A DNA stretch of 51,778 nt from NCBI GenBank assembly GCA_002796835.1, contig LUGL01000102.1:4926-56703 (forward strand), read 5' to 3'. The notes below the pieces were generated by a model. It worked only from the letters and a program-made list of their open reading frames with translations. It had not been told where the DNA came from and did not search any database. The DNA is from Elainella saxicola E1 (GTDB taxonomy: Bacteria; Cyanobacteriota; Cyanobacteriia; Elainellales; Elainellaceae). The translations under genes were made by a program, and so were the position numbers. Below, in pieces: positions 32,691 through 41,370 of this stretch (positions are counted from its first letter, which is position 1; every line of letters starts with the position of its first letter).

Positions 32691-34175
32691 CTATTTTGCA
32701 GTAACTGCAGTTTCTTGGACCACACTGCCCAACGGTAGCGCGATCTGAAACAACGTGCCCTGACTCACCACGCTGCTCACGTGCATTTCACCCCCATGCG
32801 CTTGAACAATTTGTTGGGCGATCGCCAACCCCAACCCAAAGCCCCCGGACGCTTTCGATCGTTTTGCATCCACTCGATAAAATCGCTCAAACACATGGGG
32901 CAACGCTTCAGGCGGAATGCCAATGCCCGTATCCTGCACTTGAATCAGGGCCTGCTGCCGATCGGTCAAAAGCCGTAGCTCGATCGATCCGCCTGCAGGT
33001 GTGTAGCGGCAAGCATTGCTGAGCAAATTGGCGATCGCTTGTCGCAGCAAATTTATATCTGCATTTACCGTCGCGCTCACATCCGTTAGATGGCTAGTCA
33101 ACTGCAACTGATGCGCCTTGGCCTGGGGCAACCAATCGATCCACAAGTTAGATAAGAGTTCACGCAGATCCACTGGCTTTAAAGCTTCCGCCGCCAGTAA
33201 ACCCTCATGCCTCGCCAGAAATAACAGTTCTCCCACTAAAGCGCTCATCTGCTTGGTCAGCGTCACAATCTTTTCCAACTTCTTGCGCAGCAGTTTAGGA
33301 GCCTCTTCCCCCTCATCCGAGAGATCATCCAAATCCATCAGACCTACCTGGGCATTACTCAACACCGCCGCCAAGGGAGCCCGCAACTCATGCGAGGCGT
33401 TCGCCGTAAAGCGTTGCAGTTGATCACAGGCCGTCTCTAGCTGCTGATTGGTGGCGCGCAGGCGATGTTCTCGATTCGCTAACTCCTGCTCCAGCTGATA
33501 AAACAGATGGACGGCGAATATTGCTCCTAATGTACCAATCACACCCAAAACACACAGCACAATCCAGGTGACTTGCCGATAGAAGTCCAGATGGGCACGT
33601 CGTGCAGTGAACAATTCTTCTTCAGTTTGGGCAAAGCGATCGATCGCAAATCGCGCTTCATCCATCACCACTTTGCCTTCCTCTAGCCAATCATAGAGCG
33701 CAGCCACGGGAACCAACGTATCGGTTCCACCTCGAATTCGTTTTAACTCTCGCTGCAACGTAATTTTTTGCTGAAGAATGGCCAAATTCTCATCAACCAG
33801 AGATTGAATCGTTTGCAGCCGATCGCTTTGCTGTGGGCTGTCTCGAACAAGTTGCTCTAGCCGATCGATTGCCTCTGGAATGACCGATCGGGACTGATGA
33901 TAAGGCGTTAAAAAAGCTTCCCGTTGGGTCAGCCCATATCCCCGCACCCCCGTTTCTGCATCCAATAGCGCATTCAACAATCGTTTCGTTTCGAGCCGCA
34001 CATTTTGAGTATGCTGCACCCAAGTCTCATCTTCAACCGAACTCGCTTTCAACCAGGCAAAGGCCAAAAGCGCCGTAAACAAGCAGGTCACCGGAATCGC
34101 CAGGATCAACATGCCCCTGCCCCGAATCGGCAGGGTTTGCCAACGATGCTGAAGCTGCTGAACCAGATGAGCCAT
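32691..34175 (-). CDS. CHASE3-domain sensor histidine kinase
   Basis: A 494-residue kinase: membrane helix (about 22-42), extracytoplasmic CHASE3-type helical domain (45-200; LLDAETGVRGYGLTQREAFLTPY is typical), second membrane helix (203-228), HisKA with His262 in ASHELRAP, HATPase_c with LLSNACRYTP, DTGIGIP and GGFGLGLAIAQ. The catalytic set is complete. The cognate regulator lies 63 bases upstream on the same strand. A secreted BOF-like protein follows and two more precede the regulator, so the signal may involve what those proteins bind. Confidence 0.94.
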   Translation of the reverse strand: MAHLVQQLQHRWQTLPIRGRGMLILAIPVTCLFTALLAFAWLKASSVEDETWVQHTQNVRLETKRLLNALLDAETGVRGYGLTQREAFLTPYHQSRSVIPEAIDRLEQLVRDSPQQSDRLQTIQSLVDENLAILQQKITLQRELKRIRGGTDTLVPVAALYDWLEEGKVVMDEARFAIDRFAQTEEELFTARRAHLDFYRQVTWIVLCVLGVIGTLGAIFAVHLFYQLEQELANREHRLRATNQQLETACDQLQRFTANASHELRAPLAAVLSNAQVGLMDLDDLSDEGEEAPKLLRKKLEKIVTLTKQMSALVGELLFLARHEGLLAAEALKPVDLRELLSNLWIDWLPQAKAHQLQLTSHLTDVSATVNADINLLRQAIANLLSNACRYTPAGGSIELRLLTDRQQALIQVQDTGIGIPPEALPHVFERFYRVDAKRSKASGGFGLGLAIAQQIVQAHGGEMHVSSVVSQGTLFQIALPLGSVVQETAVTAK

Positions 34176-34238
34176 GCTTACTTAAAACCAGATTCTCTAG
34201 CGATATTATCCCGGAAAACCCAATGAAACCGCCAAACA

Positions 34239-34925
34239 TCACGCCGGTGGCTCTAGTCGATATCCCGTCCCATAGACTGTTTCGATCCAATCTTCAACCC
34301 CAATTTCTTTGAGTCGTTGACGCAATCGTTTAACCCGAGCGGCAACTGCATTACTTTCAGGTTCCTCACCCCATTCCCAAAGGGCCTGTTCAATCTGGTC
34401 ATGCGTCAGAATTTGGCGGGGATGCCGCATCATATATTCCAAGAGCTGAAAATCGCGGCTAGCCAGTTTCAGACTTACGGTTTGCTGGTCGATCGGTCTT
34501 TCAATCCGCATCGTTTCCAGGTGCAGCGTTAGATCGGCCAATTTCAGGCAATCCCCTGACCAGAGTGGCGATCTGCGCCGCAACGCCCGGACCCGCGCCA
34601 ACAGTTCTGCCAAATCGACTGGTTTCACCAGATAATCATCTGCACCCGCATCGAGACCCATGACCTTATCGGCAGTGGTGTCTTTCGCAGTCAGCATCAA
34701 AATCGGAGCAGCCTTCCCTGCTCGACGATACTGCTGACACAGCACAATGCCATCCTCACCAGGCAGCATCCAATCCAAGATCAGCAGATCATAGTCCTTT
34801 TCCCCCAACAGCCAGCGGGCCGTCGTGCCATCTCCCACCGCATCCACAATATGCCCGGAACGAGTCAAAGCCTCGTGCAGCGGTTCAAGCTGATCGGGAT
34901 CATCTTCCACCAGGAGAATTCGCAT
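34239..34925 (-). CDS. OmpR/PhoB-family response regulator (RppA-like)
   Basis: A 228-residue regulator: receiver domain with phospho-acceptor Asp51 (LLILDWMLPGEDG), acidic pair near residues 8-9, Thr of LMLTAKD and Lys101 (YLVKPVD); then a winged-helix DNA-binding domain (about 125-226) ending WIETVYGTGYRLEPPA. The sequence closely resembles cyanobacterial RppA/NrsR regulators as I remember them, which respond to redox or nickel; that is family knowledge only. It is co-oriented with its kinase and follows the small OB-fold gene by 38 bases. Confidence 0.93.
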   Translation of the reverse strand: MRILLVEDDPDQLEPLHEALTRSGHIVDAVGDGTTARWLLGEKDYDLLILDWMLPGEDGIVLCQQYRRAGKAAPILMLTAKDTTADKVMGLDAGADDYLVKPVDLAELLARVRALRRRSPLWSGDCLKLADLTLHLETMRIERPIDQQTVSLKLASRDFQLLEYMMRHPRQILTHDQIEQALWEWGEEPESNAVAARVKRLRQRLKEIGVEDWIETVYGTGYRLEPPA

Positions 34926-34963
34926 ACCTGTCAGCGCAGATCACATCCTTTCAACCCTACCGT

Positions 34964-35248
34964 TTAGAGGGTCGCATCGGTAATCGAGAAAGCATCAAAT
35001 CCTCCCTCTGAAAGTTCACCGCTGACCGTAATCCGATCGCCCACCTCAACATGAGTCGCCGTATTGTCTCCATAGAGATCCCAGGCATCTACCGTTAAAG
35101 TGCGATCGCCCGTCCTCAGTTGAAATCCATCCTCCCAAACCTGCTCAACGACGCCAGTATAAGTCGCTTGGGCATAGCTGTCTTGAGGCAGCACAATCAC
35201 CGATGTCATTCCAGTCAAGGCCAAACCTAGTACAGCAAAGCGATTCAT
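34964..35248 (-). CDS. small secreted OB-fold protein
   Basis: A 94-residue protein with a signal peptide (MNRFAVLGLALTGMTSVIVLPQDSYAQA, cut near AQA) and a 65-residue beta barrel (YTGVVEQVWEDGFQLRTGDRTLTVDAWDLYGDNTATHVEVGDRITVSGELSEGGFDAFSI). The GDRITVSGEL.EGGFDAFSI block parallels the BOF domains in the neighbouring genes. AGGAG lies about 8 bases before the ATG. It is the first gene of the probable operon with the two-component pair. Confidence 0.78.
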   Translation of the reverse strand: MNRFAVLGLALTGMTSVIVLPQDSYAQATYTGVVEQVWEDGFQLRTGDRTLTVDAWDLYGDNTATHVEVGDRITVSGELSEGGFDAFSITDATL

Positions 35249-35284
35249 GGGATACTCCTTTTTACATTTCAGAAAGACAACACT

Positions 35285-36289
35285 CTAAACCACAAAGTGA
35301 TTGGCGTTGATCGCGTTCACATTCACACCCAAAAACGTCACGAGCGTCCGAAACCCTGCATTGCCCAAATCCCCATCCGGATCAAGCCGGACTTCGGTTC
35401 CGCGTGTTGTTTGCTGGAGCTGCACGTAATCCGCAAAGGGATTGGCACTGCGATAGCGAGATTGATTGAAAATTTGGCTCAGGTCGATCAGATCAGCCGT
35501 TGGCGTAAAGTCAGTCATCACATCTCCCGCACACCGTAGCGACTCATAAATCAACTGATCTTGTCCTGCACCCCCTGTTAAGCGATCACTGCCCTGCCCA
35601 CCAACCAGTCCATCATCCCCGGCTCGGCCATTGAGGATATCCGCTCCTCCATTGCCATCCAGAGAATCATTCCAACTCGTCCCTGTGAATCGATCGGCCT
35701 GATTCGTCCCGTTGAATCGCTGCCCGTCACTGCGAATAATCCGACGAGCATCAAAATCTGCCGCATCGTCAAAATCGCCAATCACGGTCACTTGCTCACC
35801 GATCGCCAGATTGCCTCTCGCAGGTTCAACCCAAACCGAACCCGTTCGATCGCGCAGCAAAAACTCATCTTCCCGAAGCGCAACCACCGTACCGCGAATT
35901 TTAACGAGAACATCATCGCGAATTTGCAGATCGGCAATGTTGACCAGGGGAATGGTGCCCGGATTCCTAATATTCTCAGATGGAGTGGGCTGTACAGGAT
36001 TACTGGGTACAGGATTGCTGGGCTGAGGCTGCCCGATCACATCCGATCCATCCGCTCTGATAATCCGAATCGCATCAAAATCTTCCAGGTCATCCCGATC
36101 GCCCGTTACTGTCACCTGTTCACCAATTGTCAGATTGCCTAAACCCAATCCAGGTCGGGCTGGCTCAACCCAAATTTGCCCAGTGCTGTCTTGCAATAGA
36201 AACTCATCCTCGCGGATGCTGACCACAGTTCCGGCGATCGACACAATCACATCGTCGCGAATGAGTAGATCCCGAATATTCGTAACCAT
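35285..36289 (-). CDS. RTX-type Ca-binding protein with two BOF-like OB folds
   Basis: A 334-residue protein without a signal peptide. Two OB-fold domains (about 1-85 and 115-195) repeat IRDDV.V.I.GTVV..REDEFLL.D.TG..WVEPARG.L.IGEQVTV.GD.DD..DFDA.RI, joined by a Pro-rich linker. A stretch of RTX glycine-rich nonapeptides follows (DSLDGNGGADILNGRAGDDGLVGGQGSDRLTGGAGQD), then a serralysin-type C-terminal region. RTX repeats fold on calcium and usually mark type I secretion by a C-terminal signal, which fits the missing N-terminal signal peptide. It ends 36 bases before the small OB-fold gene. Confidence 0.8.
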   Translation of the reverse strand: MVTNIRDLLIRDDVIVSIAGTVVSIREDEFLLQDSTGQIWVEPARPGLGLGNLTIGEQVTVTGDRDDLEDFDAIRIIRADGSDVIGQPQPSNPVPSNPVQPTPSENIRNPGTIPLVNIADLQIRDDVLVKIRGTVVALREDEFLLRDRTGSVWVEPARGNLAIGEQVTVIGDFDDAADFDARRIIRSDGQRFNGTNQADRFTGTSWNDSLDGNGGADILNGRAGDDGLVGGQGSDRLTGGAGQDQLIYESLRCAGDVMTDFTPTADLIDLSQIFNQSRYRSANPFADYVQLQQTTRGTEVRLDPDGDLGNAGFRTLVTFLGVNVNAINANHFVV

Positions 36290-36403
36290 TCAGAGTACCT
36301 CCATCAGCCAATCTGGCTCGAACGGTTCTGAATGTATCAGCGAAAAATGACCAGAAAATGACCAAGTAAACCACACCTTCAATCAGGTCGGCTTTGAATT
36401 TTA

Positions 36404-36454
36404 CAGCGGCAGCTAATTGGCTGATGCAGCAGTTGCAGTCTGCAAGCTGATCGA
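36404..36454 (+). repeat. Uma2-tail dispersed repeat, copy C
   Basis: GCGGCAGCTAATTGGCTGATGCAGCAGTTGCAGTCTGCAAGCTGATCG encodes NWLMQQLQSAS and a stop and matches copy A nearly base for base until about 36454. No Uma2 body precedes it. It lies between the RTX gene and the HsdR-N-like gene. Confidence 0.85.
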
Positions 36455-36553
36455 TTGACAGGGCAAATTGGGGCAATCGCATTGGCAATCAACCTGGAAC
36501 CTGGGCCAATGCTAAAATCGATCGTATCATCGCAACTCTATCTGCATCATTCT

Positions 36554-37207
36554 ATGTCTATTGCGATTACTGAAGCAATTACAACAATCGCTGAAGCAGA
36601 ACGACGATTTGGGCTGTCACGCACAGAAGATGAAGCGTTTTTCCTGGAATGGCAGACCCAGTTACCCGAACTTTCTAATGCTGAACGATCGGCCCTGGAT
36701 GAGTTGCGACGACGCTATCTTTATCAGCGATCGGTGGGCCAATTATTGGAAGGCACAGTTACTCTATTGCTGGCTTCTCCATTGCTGACGATCGCAGGCT
36801 TTTATGATCCACCATTTCGGGTGCGGGCAGAAGAATCGGTGCAGTTAACGCTGGATGATGGGGAAGAAATGCTACAGGGGCGAATTGATGTGCTGGTGCT
36901 GCTGAATCAGTTTTGGGTCGTGGTCTTAGAGTCGAAGAAGACGACCTTGTCAGTCTGGACAGCACTGCCGCAAACGCTGGCCTATCTCATGGCAAATCCT
37001 CAGCCTCATAAACCAAGCTTTGGCATGGTAACGAATGGCGATGAAATTCTGTTTGTGAAATTGGTGCAGCAAGAACAACGGCTGTATGGGTTATCGCGCG
37101 TGTTTGCGCCATTTTCGTCCGATCGAGAAACCTACAGTGCTCTACAAATTCTGAAGCGGATCGGTTGGGCGATCGGAGCAGAAGGGAGTGCTGCCAATGC
37201 ATGTTAA
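36554..37207 (+). CDS. HsdR N-terminal-like nuclease-domain protein
   Basis: A 217-residue protein. It has the PD-(D/E)XK-like pattern of the type I restriction enzyme R-subunit N-terminal domain: QLTLDDGEEMLQGRIDVLVLLNQFWVVVLESKK (the D...ExK core), followed by SVWTALPQTLAYLMANPQ and GMVTNGDEILFVKL. The helicase part of HsdR is absent, so it is a stand-alone nuclease-like protein, a common cyanobacterial accessory gene. ATG 36554 (MSIAITEAI) is preferred. Two broken copies of parts of this gene occur at 37963 and 45196. Confidence 0.82.
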   Translation: MSIAITEAITTIAEAERRFGLSRTEDEAFFLEWQTQLPELSNAERSALDELRRRYLYQRSVGQLLEGTVTLLLASPLLTIAGFYDPPFRVRAEESVQLTLDDGEEMLQGRIDVLVLLNQFWVVVLESKKTTLSVWTALPQTLAYLMANPQPHKPSFGMVTNGDEILFVKLVQQEQRLYGLSRVFAPFSSDRETYSALQILKRIGWAIGAEGSAANAC

Positions 37208-37279
37208 GACAAAGCAGTGATAGAACGCTACCATAAAGCATAAAACCAGATCGTTATATCAGATGCTTGGTGTCTGCTT

Positions 37280-37942
37280 ATGACTCTCTCCTTGGAAAAA
37301 CTCAGCCAATCCTCAACGGTTCTGCAACAGCGCAATGTCACCTGGCAAGACTATACGCAGGTGCGCGATCGCACAAACTGGAATAAAATTGCGTTTCACC
37401 AGGGCTGGCTGTGGGTTGATATGGGTAAAGAAGGACCGAATCACGCTGCGTTTAGTGACTTGCTGACGGCAATTTTCTTTATTTGGGCATTCCTGCATCC
37501 GGATGAAGTATTGCAGTCCTATGGTCGCTGCCTGATCGAACAGCCCGACACCCAGGCTTGTGCGCCAGATTTGGTGCTGTATCGCGGTGATAATATTCCT
37601 AAATGGCAGTCCGGTGAACCCCGTCGGATTGATTTATCGCGGCATCGTCGGCCCGATTTGGTGGGAGAAATTGCCGATACGACCCTGAGTTTAGACCTGG
37701 ATGAGCAGAAGCAGCTCTATGCAAGTTTAGGGATCGCTGAATATTGGGTGATTGATGTTAAAGGAATGCGATTGTTTGCATTTGGTTTAACGGAATCTGG
37801 TATTTATGAAGCAATCCAAGTTTCGCAGGTGCTGACCGATCTGCCGATCGCCCTGATTGAACAAACGATCGAACGTCTGGCAACAGAAACAAATACAGCT
37901 GCCGCCAACTGGCTGATGCAGCAGTTGCAATCTGTGAAATAG
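37280..37942 (+). CDS. Uma2-family putative endonuclease (DUF820)
   Basis: A 220-residue Uma2 protein: VTWQDYTQVRDR..WNKIAFHQGWLWVDMGKEGPNHA, APDLVLYRGDNIP, RPDLVGEIADTTLSLDLDEQKQLYASLGIAEYWVIDV, and the terminal AANWLMQQLQSVK. The DLVGEIAD and EYWVIDVK blocks contain the acidic residues of the PD-(D/E)XK-like core. Its last 35 bases are the source type of the dispersed tails elsewhere in the window. Confidence 0.88.
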   Translation: MTLSLEKLSQSSTVLQQRNVTWQDYTQVRDRTNWNKIAFHQGWLWVDMGKEGPNHAAFSDLLTAIFFIWAFLHPDEVLQSYGRCLIEQPDTQACAPDLVLYRGDNIPKWQSGEPRRIDLSRHRRPDLVGEIADTTLSLDLDEQKQLYASLGIAEYWVIDVKGMRLFAFGLTESGIYEAIQVSQVLTDLPIALIEQTIERLATETNTAAANWLMQQLQSVK

Positions 37943-37962
37943 TCTTGTGATTGGTCTAGCAG

Positions 37963-38082
37963 GAGCAACGGCTATATGGGCTATCACGGGCATTTGCATT
38001 GTTTACGTCCGATCGAGAAATCTATAGCGCTTTGCAAATTCTGAAGGGGATCGGTTGGGTTATTGGCGAAGGGGTGGGGTAG
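37963..38082 (+). pseudogene. 3' fragment of an HsdR-N-like gene
   Basis: Translation in frame gives EQRLYGLSRAFALFTSDREIYSALQILKGIGWVIGEGVG and a stop, matching the end of the gene at 36554-37207 (EQRLYGLSRVFAPFSSDRETYSALQILKRIGWAIGAEG). The rest of the gene is missing. It sits between the Uma2 gene and hepT. Confidence 0.85.
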
Positions 38083-38083
38083 T

Positions 38084-38410
38084 TTACAACAACGGTTGAA
38101 TCAGGCTGAGCAGTTCTGGAATATCTTGATGGACTACATCCCACACAACTTCTGTGTCCACCTTATCGTATTGATGAGCCAGAATATTTCGCATTCCAAT
38201 AATGTCTTTCCAGGGAATTGATGAATGCTGCGATCGAAATTCAGGAGATAAACGGTTTGCAGCTTCGCCGATGATGAGGATTTCGTAGAGCACAGCAGCT
38301 TGAGTGCGGCGATCGGCGGCTAAAGCTTCATAATCCATCCCCGCCGTAAAGTTGAGGATTTCTTGAGCTGCATTCCAAATATCCTGAATGGATTGCTGAT
38401 CACGCAACAT
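38084..38410 (-). CDS. hepT: HepT-like HEPN toxin
   Basis: A 108-residue HEPN-fold protein with the conserved RX4HXY motif as R74..H79QY81 (GMRNILAHQYDKVD). In MntA-HepT systems this motif gives ribonuclease activity and is shut off by MntA-catalysed AMPylation of the tyrosine. It overlaps mntA by 11 bases on the same strand, the normal arrangement of this toxin-antitoxin pair. A fragment of another copy lies at 31468. Confidence 0.92.
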   Translation of the reverse strand: MLRDQQSIQDIWNAAQEILNFTAGMDYEALAADRRTQAAVLYEILIIGEAANRLSPEFRSQHSSIPWKDIIGMRNILAHQYDKVDTEVVWDVVHQDIPELLSLIQPLL

Positions 38411-38714
38411 AAATCACCTGAGCCGATCGCAAAATTTCATGACTGCGGCTGGTATTCTGGCTTTGTTCGATCGATTTTTTGGTTGCAATATCAACTTCTC
38501 GTCCAAGTAATTCTTCCAGTTCATGTTTGATTCGAGCTAAAGTCAATAACCCTTTTCGCGCATTAGGGGCAAAGGTAATCAAGACATCAATGTCACTGGT
38601 GGGATTAAAGTCATCGCGCAACACAGAACCAAACAGAGCGAACTCGGTAATTTGCCAGCGATCGCAGATTTCTTTAATTTGGGCGATCGATAAGTCAAGA
38701 TTTTTAATAATCAT
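38400..38714 (-). CDS. mntA: MNT-type nucleotidyltransferase antitoxin
   Basis: A 104-residue minimal nucleotidyltransferase: GSVLRDDFNPTSDIDVLITF (about 29-48) is the GSxRxD..SDxDV signature, with Asp41 and Asp43 as metal ligands. Family members transfer AMP to the HepT tyrosine. I start at ATG 38714 (MIIKNLDLS); a longer start at 38864 would add 50 residues that look like read intergenic sequence. It overlaps hepT by 11 bases. Confidence 0.9.
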   Translation of the reverse strand: MIIKNLDLSIAQIKEICDRWQITEFALFGSVLRDDFNPTSDIDVLITFAPNARKGLLTLARIKHELEELLGREVDIATKKSIEQSQNTSRSHEILRSAQVIYVA

Positions 38715-38856
38715 AGTACTTAACTTCAGGAAATATCTCAGTAAGCTCTCAATGACAATGGGAAAGTTGCATAAATCTCCAACAGTACAGCAACAGACAT
38801 AAAAGAAAACAATAAATAGAGAATAATTTGTGTTAATTGAATCAACCATATGAGTT

Positions 38857-40194
38857 TTAATCAACTTTTTCTACAAGCCAAGGAAGTTCATCATAATCCC
38901 CTTCCCGATTAAATTTTATGCGGCTTTGATAAAGACCTTGATATTCAAAAATATGTAAAAGTACAAGCTCTAAGTAATACAAGCTAAGCAACCATGTTTC
39001 TTGTCTTAAAGCTGTAGAATGTATAATTGATATACTACTTTTATTGCGTTTAGGATGAGTAATCTTACTTCTGATCTCTGTTAGAGCCTTAGAAATTTCG
39101 ATCTTCTTTTCCGAAGTGAAAGCCGCCAGCTCATTCAATAGGTTTGAGTCAAAAGACAAGTTTGAGAAACTATTGGGAAGATGTGCTCGATCAAAAAGCC
39201 AACTTAGTTTTTCGTTTCCTTTAAAGTTACTTGTGGGCGACTTCAAGATCTCAAATAAGAGTTCGAAAGCTGCTTGAGCCATGATGATTGAGCCTTCAAT
39301 AGCTCCTGCTTGAAGGTTACTCTCCACATACCAGTGAATAGCAAGCTTAATCGGTTCTTGCCAGGTAGGATCAGTCCAATGTTTCATAAAGCCTACAAAC
39401 ACCTGAGCTAGATTTTGTGTCTTGTAAAGAGGAAACCACGAAATTACTTCCTTGTATAAAGTGGCTTTATAAAAAATCCATGGCTCCCACGACCGATTAC
39501 CATTAGAGTCAAAACCAACCGGAAAAATAGGACCTACCCACATTCCACAAGTAAAAGCTAGAAAATAAGATAACCCATTTAAAATATCTAATGCTTCTTC
39601 ATGACTGAATGTTCGATCATCTATTCGATTAAGCTTCGCTACGTGAGTAATAGCATAACCTCCATCATGTTTTAAAGCTTCAAATAGTTTCTTTCTCAAA
39701 ACTGGCTCCAATGAGTCGATGGTTACTCTCCATCCCTCTGCTTCTAGCACGAGTCTACCTGCCCATCGATATGAACAATTTTGAATTGGCAATCCTATAT
39801 AATCATGGAAATTTACAATATGGGATATTAAGTAAGAGAGTTTTTGATTGTTTTTAACAACTCCTGGATCATATACTGAGCCAGTAATTCTAGTTTCTTC
39901 AGATGCAAATAGGGGCGAGGAAGAATGGGCATTTCCTTTCACAACAATTTCAATTTCCCTTAGCTCCAAATAGTGTTGAATCACATCAGGATCAATGAAG
40001 TCATTGGAATGAAACTGATATTTAATTCTTAGTGTGGGAAACCAATTAAAGCTCACAATTCCATTACCGTAGGATCTCGTGGCTAAATTTTCTTGCAAAG
40101 ATGAGAAAACCATATTACCTTCATAGAGAGTAATCGGTTGATTTATTTGGTTGTTTAAATAAATAGGACTGAGAGATTGATCAAAAGCGCTCAT
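38857..40194 (-). CDS. HEPN-like protein resembling ApeA-type abortive infection proteins
   Basis: A 445-residue protein. The first half is a beta-rich domain (about 15-165), the second mostly helical. R375xxxxH380 (EIRSKITHPKRN) near the C-terminus after GAIEGSIIMAQAAFELLFEI is an RX4H HEPN ribonuclease motif placed as in ApeA-like HEPN domains. ApeA proteins of E. coli are anti-phage abortive infection RNases; this one shares the architecture, but I cannot show homology. The gene is visibly more AT-rich than its neighbours, consistent with horizontal transfer. It begins upstream of mntA on the same strand with a 142-bp gap. Confidence 0.7.
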   Translation of the reverse strand: MSAFDQSLSPIYLNNQINQPITLYEGNMVFSSLQENLATRSYGNGIVSFNWFPTLRIKYQFHSNDFIDPDVIQHYLELREIEIVVKGNAHSSSPLFASEETRITGSVYDPGVVKNNQKLSYLISHIVNFHDYIGLPIQNCSYRWAGRLVLEAEGWRVTIDSLEPVLRKKLFEALKHDGGYAITHVAKLNRIDDRTFSHEEALDILNGLSYFLAFTCGMWVGPIFPVGFDSNGNRSWEPWIFYKATLYKEVISWFPLYKTQNLAQVFVGFMKHWTDPTWQEPIKLAIHWYVESNLQAGAIEGSIIMAQAAFELLFEILKSPTSNFKGNEKLSWLFDRAHLPNSFSNLSFDSNLLNELAAFTSEKKIEISKALTEIRSKITHPKRNKSSISIIHSTALRQETWLLSLYYLELVLLHIFEYQGLYQSRIKFNREGDYDELPWLVEKVD

Positions 40195-40306
40195 AACTTT
40201 ATTCTTGTTGCGATCTGAACATTAGTAAATAGAAGATTTACGAGCATAAATTCTCTTTTTCTAAAGACAGGACTAGCTTTAACGAGCAATGTTCTTAAGT
40301 TCTTGT

Positions 40307-40671
40307 ATGGAACCAAATTGTCATTATACAAACGCCCTAAAACAATTCCCAGATGTCGCTTTTACTTCTGCGCAAACTGTTTGATCGCCTTTCGAGAAAG
40401 CCGAAGTTAACACCTTCCGACAAACTCTTGGAGAACGATCGAGCATTCAATTCAGTCATATCAAGACGTTAACGACAAAACTGTACGTTCTCTTTGATCA
40501 AAGGCCGTACATTTGGATACGATTTTACTGAGGCACGATACATCCACAAAATCAACTCCTAGCGATCGCAAAAGATCAAGGCACTGCCTACGCCATATAT
40601 AGCACAAGCAAAATAGTCATTGCCAGAAAGAGCCACCGTTTAGACAGAGATCTCAATCAAAAAAGAGCAAG
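40307..40671 (+). pseudogene. degenerate hypothetical gene, copy 1 of a direct repeat
   Basis: From ATG 40307 the translation reads MEPNCHYTNALKQFPDVAF..., is broken by stops, and continues as SPFEKAEVNTFRQTLGERSS...LYVLFDQRPYIWIRFY, then (new frame) DQGTAYAIYSTSKIVIARKS..LDRDL. Pieces match copy 2 (41371-41675) at protein level and, in the last 100 bases, nearly base for base. The parent family is unknown to me. The copies flank the VapC/antitoxin pair in direct orientation. Confidence 0.7.
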
Positions 40672-40679
40672 CTGCCTAA

Positions 40680-41093
40680 TCAGGTGATGTTATCGGACTC
40701 CCAATCCTCGATCTGCAAGCCATTCACCCGTTCAAACTCTCGTATATTATGCGTGACCAGGGTTATATTGTGTGCCAGAGCAATCGCGGCGATTTGCAAG
40801 TCATATGCTCCAATGGGTATTCCTTGAGTCTCTAACTGCGATCGGATCACTCCAAAAGTAGTAGCGGAAAGATCGTCAAAGGGTAAGGAAACAAATTGTG
40901 CTAGAAATGCTTGCTGTAGCGCAAAGTTGCGCTCTGGATTAGCACTTTTCATTGCTCCGAAGCAAAGTTCTGCTTTGACAATTGAGCATACAGCAATCTC
41001 CGAAATTGGAACAGCCTCAAGCCGCTGCTTTAAGGTCAAATTTCTGCCCTTCAGATAAACAATGCATGTGTTGGTATCTAGAAGATATCTCAT
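40680..41093 (-). CDS. vapC: VapC-type PIN-domain ribonuclease toxin
   Basis: A 137-residue PIN domain: Asp6 (LLDTNTCIVYL), Glu42 (KAELCFG), Asp98 (GAYDLQIAA) and an acidic residue near 119 (THNIREF) give the four-acid site for Mg-dependent RNA cleavage. The length fits VapC. It overlaps the small gene upstream by 4 bases (ATGA-type coupling), typical of an antitoxin-toxin operon. Confidence 0.93.
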   Translation of the reverse strand: MRYLLDTNTCIVYLKGRNLTLKQRLEAVPISEIAVCSIVKAELCFGAMKSANPERNFALQQAFLAQFVSLPFDDLSATTFGVIRSQLETQGIPIGAYDLQIAAIALAHNITLVTHNIREFERVNGLQIEDWESDNIT

Positions 41094-41314
41094 GCCAGAG
41101 GTTCACGTTCCGATTGTTCATTCTGAGGCTGTCTTATAAAAGAGTCATCCTGAATGCAGCCATAAAACTCTGCAAGCGGCACAGCTTCAGTTGCTTTAGG
41201 TAAACTAGTCTGATAAACAATCACAACCTCGACATCCGTATCTTTCATGTCAGGTAGATGCACCTGTAAAAGACCATCACTACCGATATGGGATTTTAAC
41301 GTGATGCTGTGCAT
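41090..41314 (-). CDS. antitoxin partner of VapC
   Basis: A 74-residue protein from ATG 41314 (MHSITLKSHIGSDGLLQVHLPDMKDTDVEVVIVYQ). The N-terminal half is a short beta-rich region like AbrB/DUF-type antitoxins; the C-terminal half (PLAEFYGCIQDDSFIRQPQNEQSEREPLA) would be the toxin-binding tail. Its 4-base overlap with vapC supports the assignment. The antitoxin family cannot be named with certainty. Confidence 0.82.
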   Translation of the reverse strand: MHSITLKSHIGSDGLLQVHLPDMKDTDVEVVIVYQTSLPKATEAVPLAEFYGCIQDDSFIRQPQNEQSEREPLA

Positions 41315-41370
41315 AGTTCTCACTCCACTTCTGCAAACTAATGGCCTCACCCGATTCTTGCAAAATCTCC

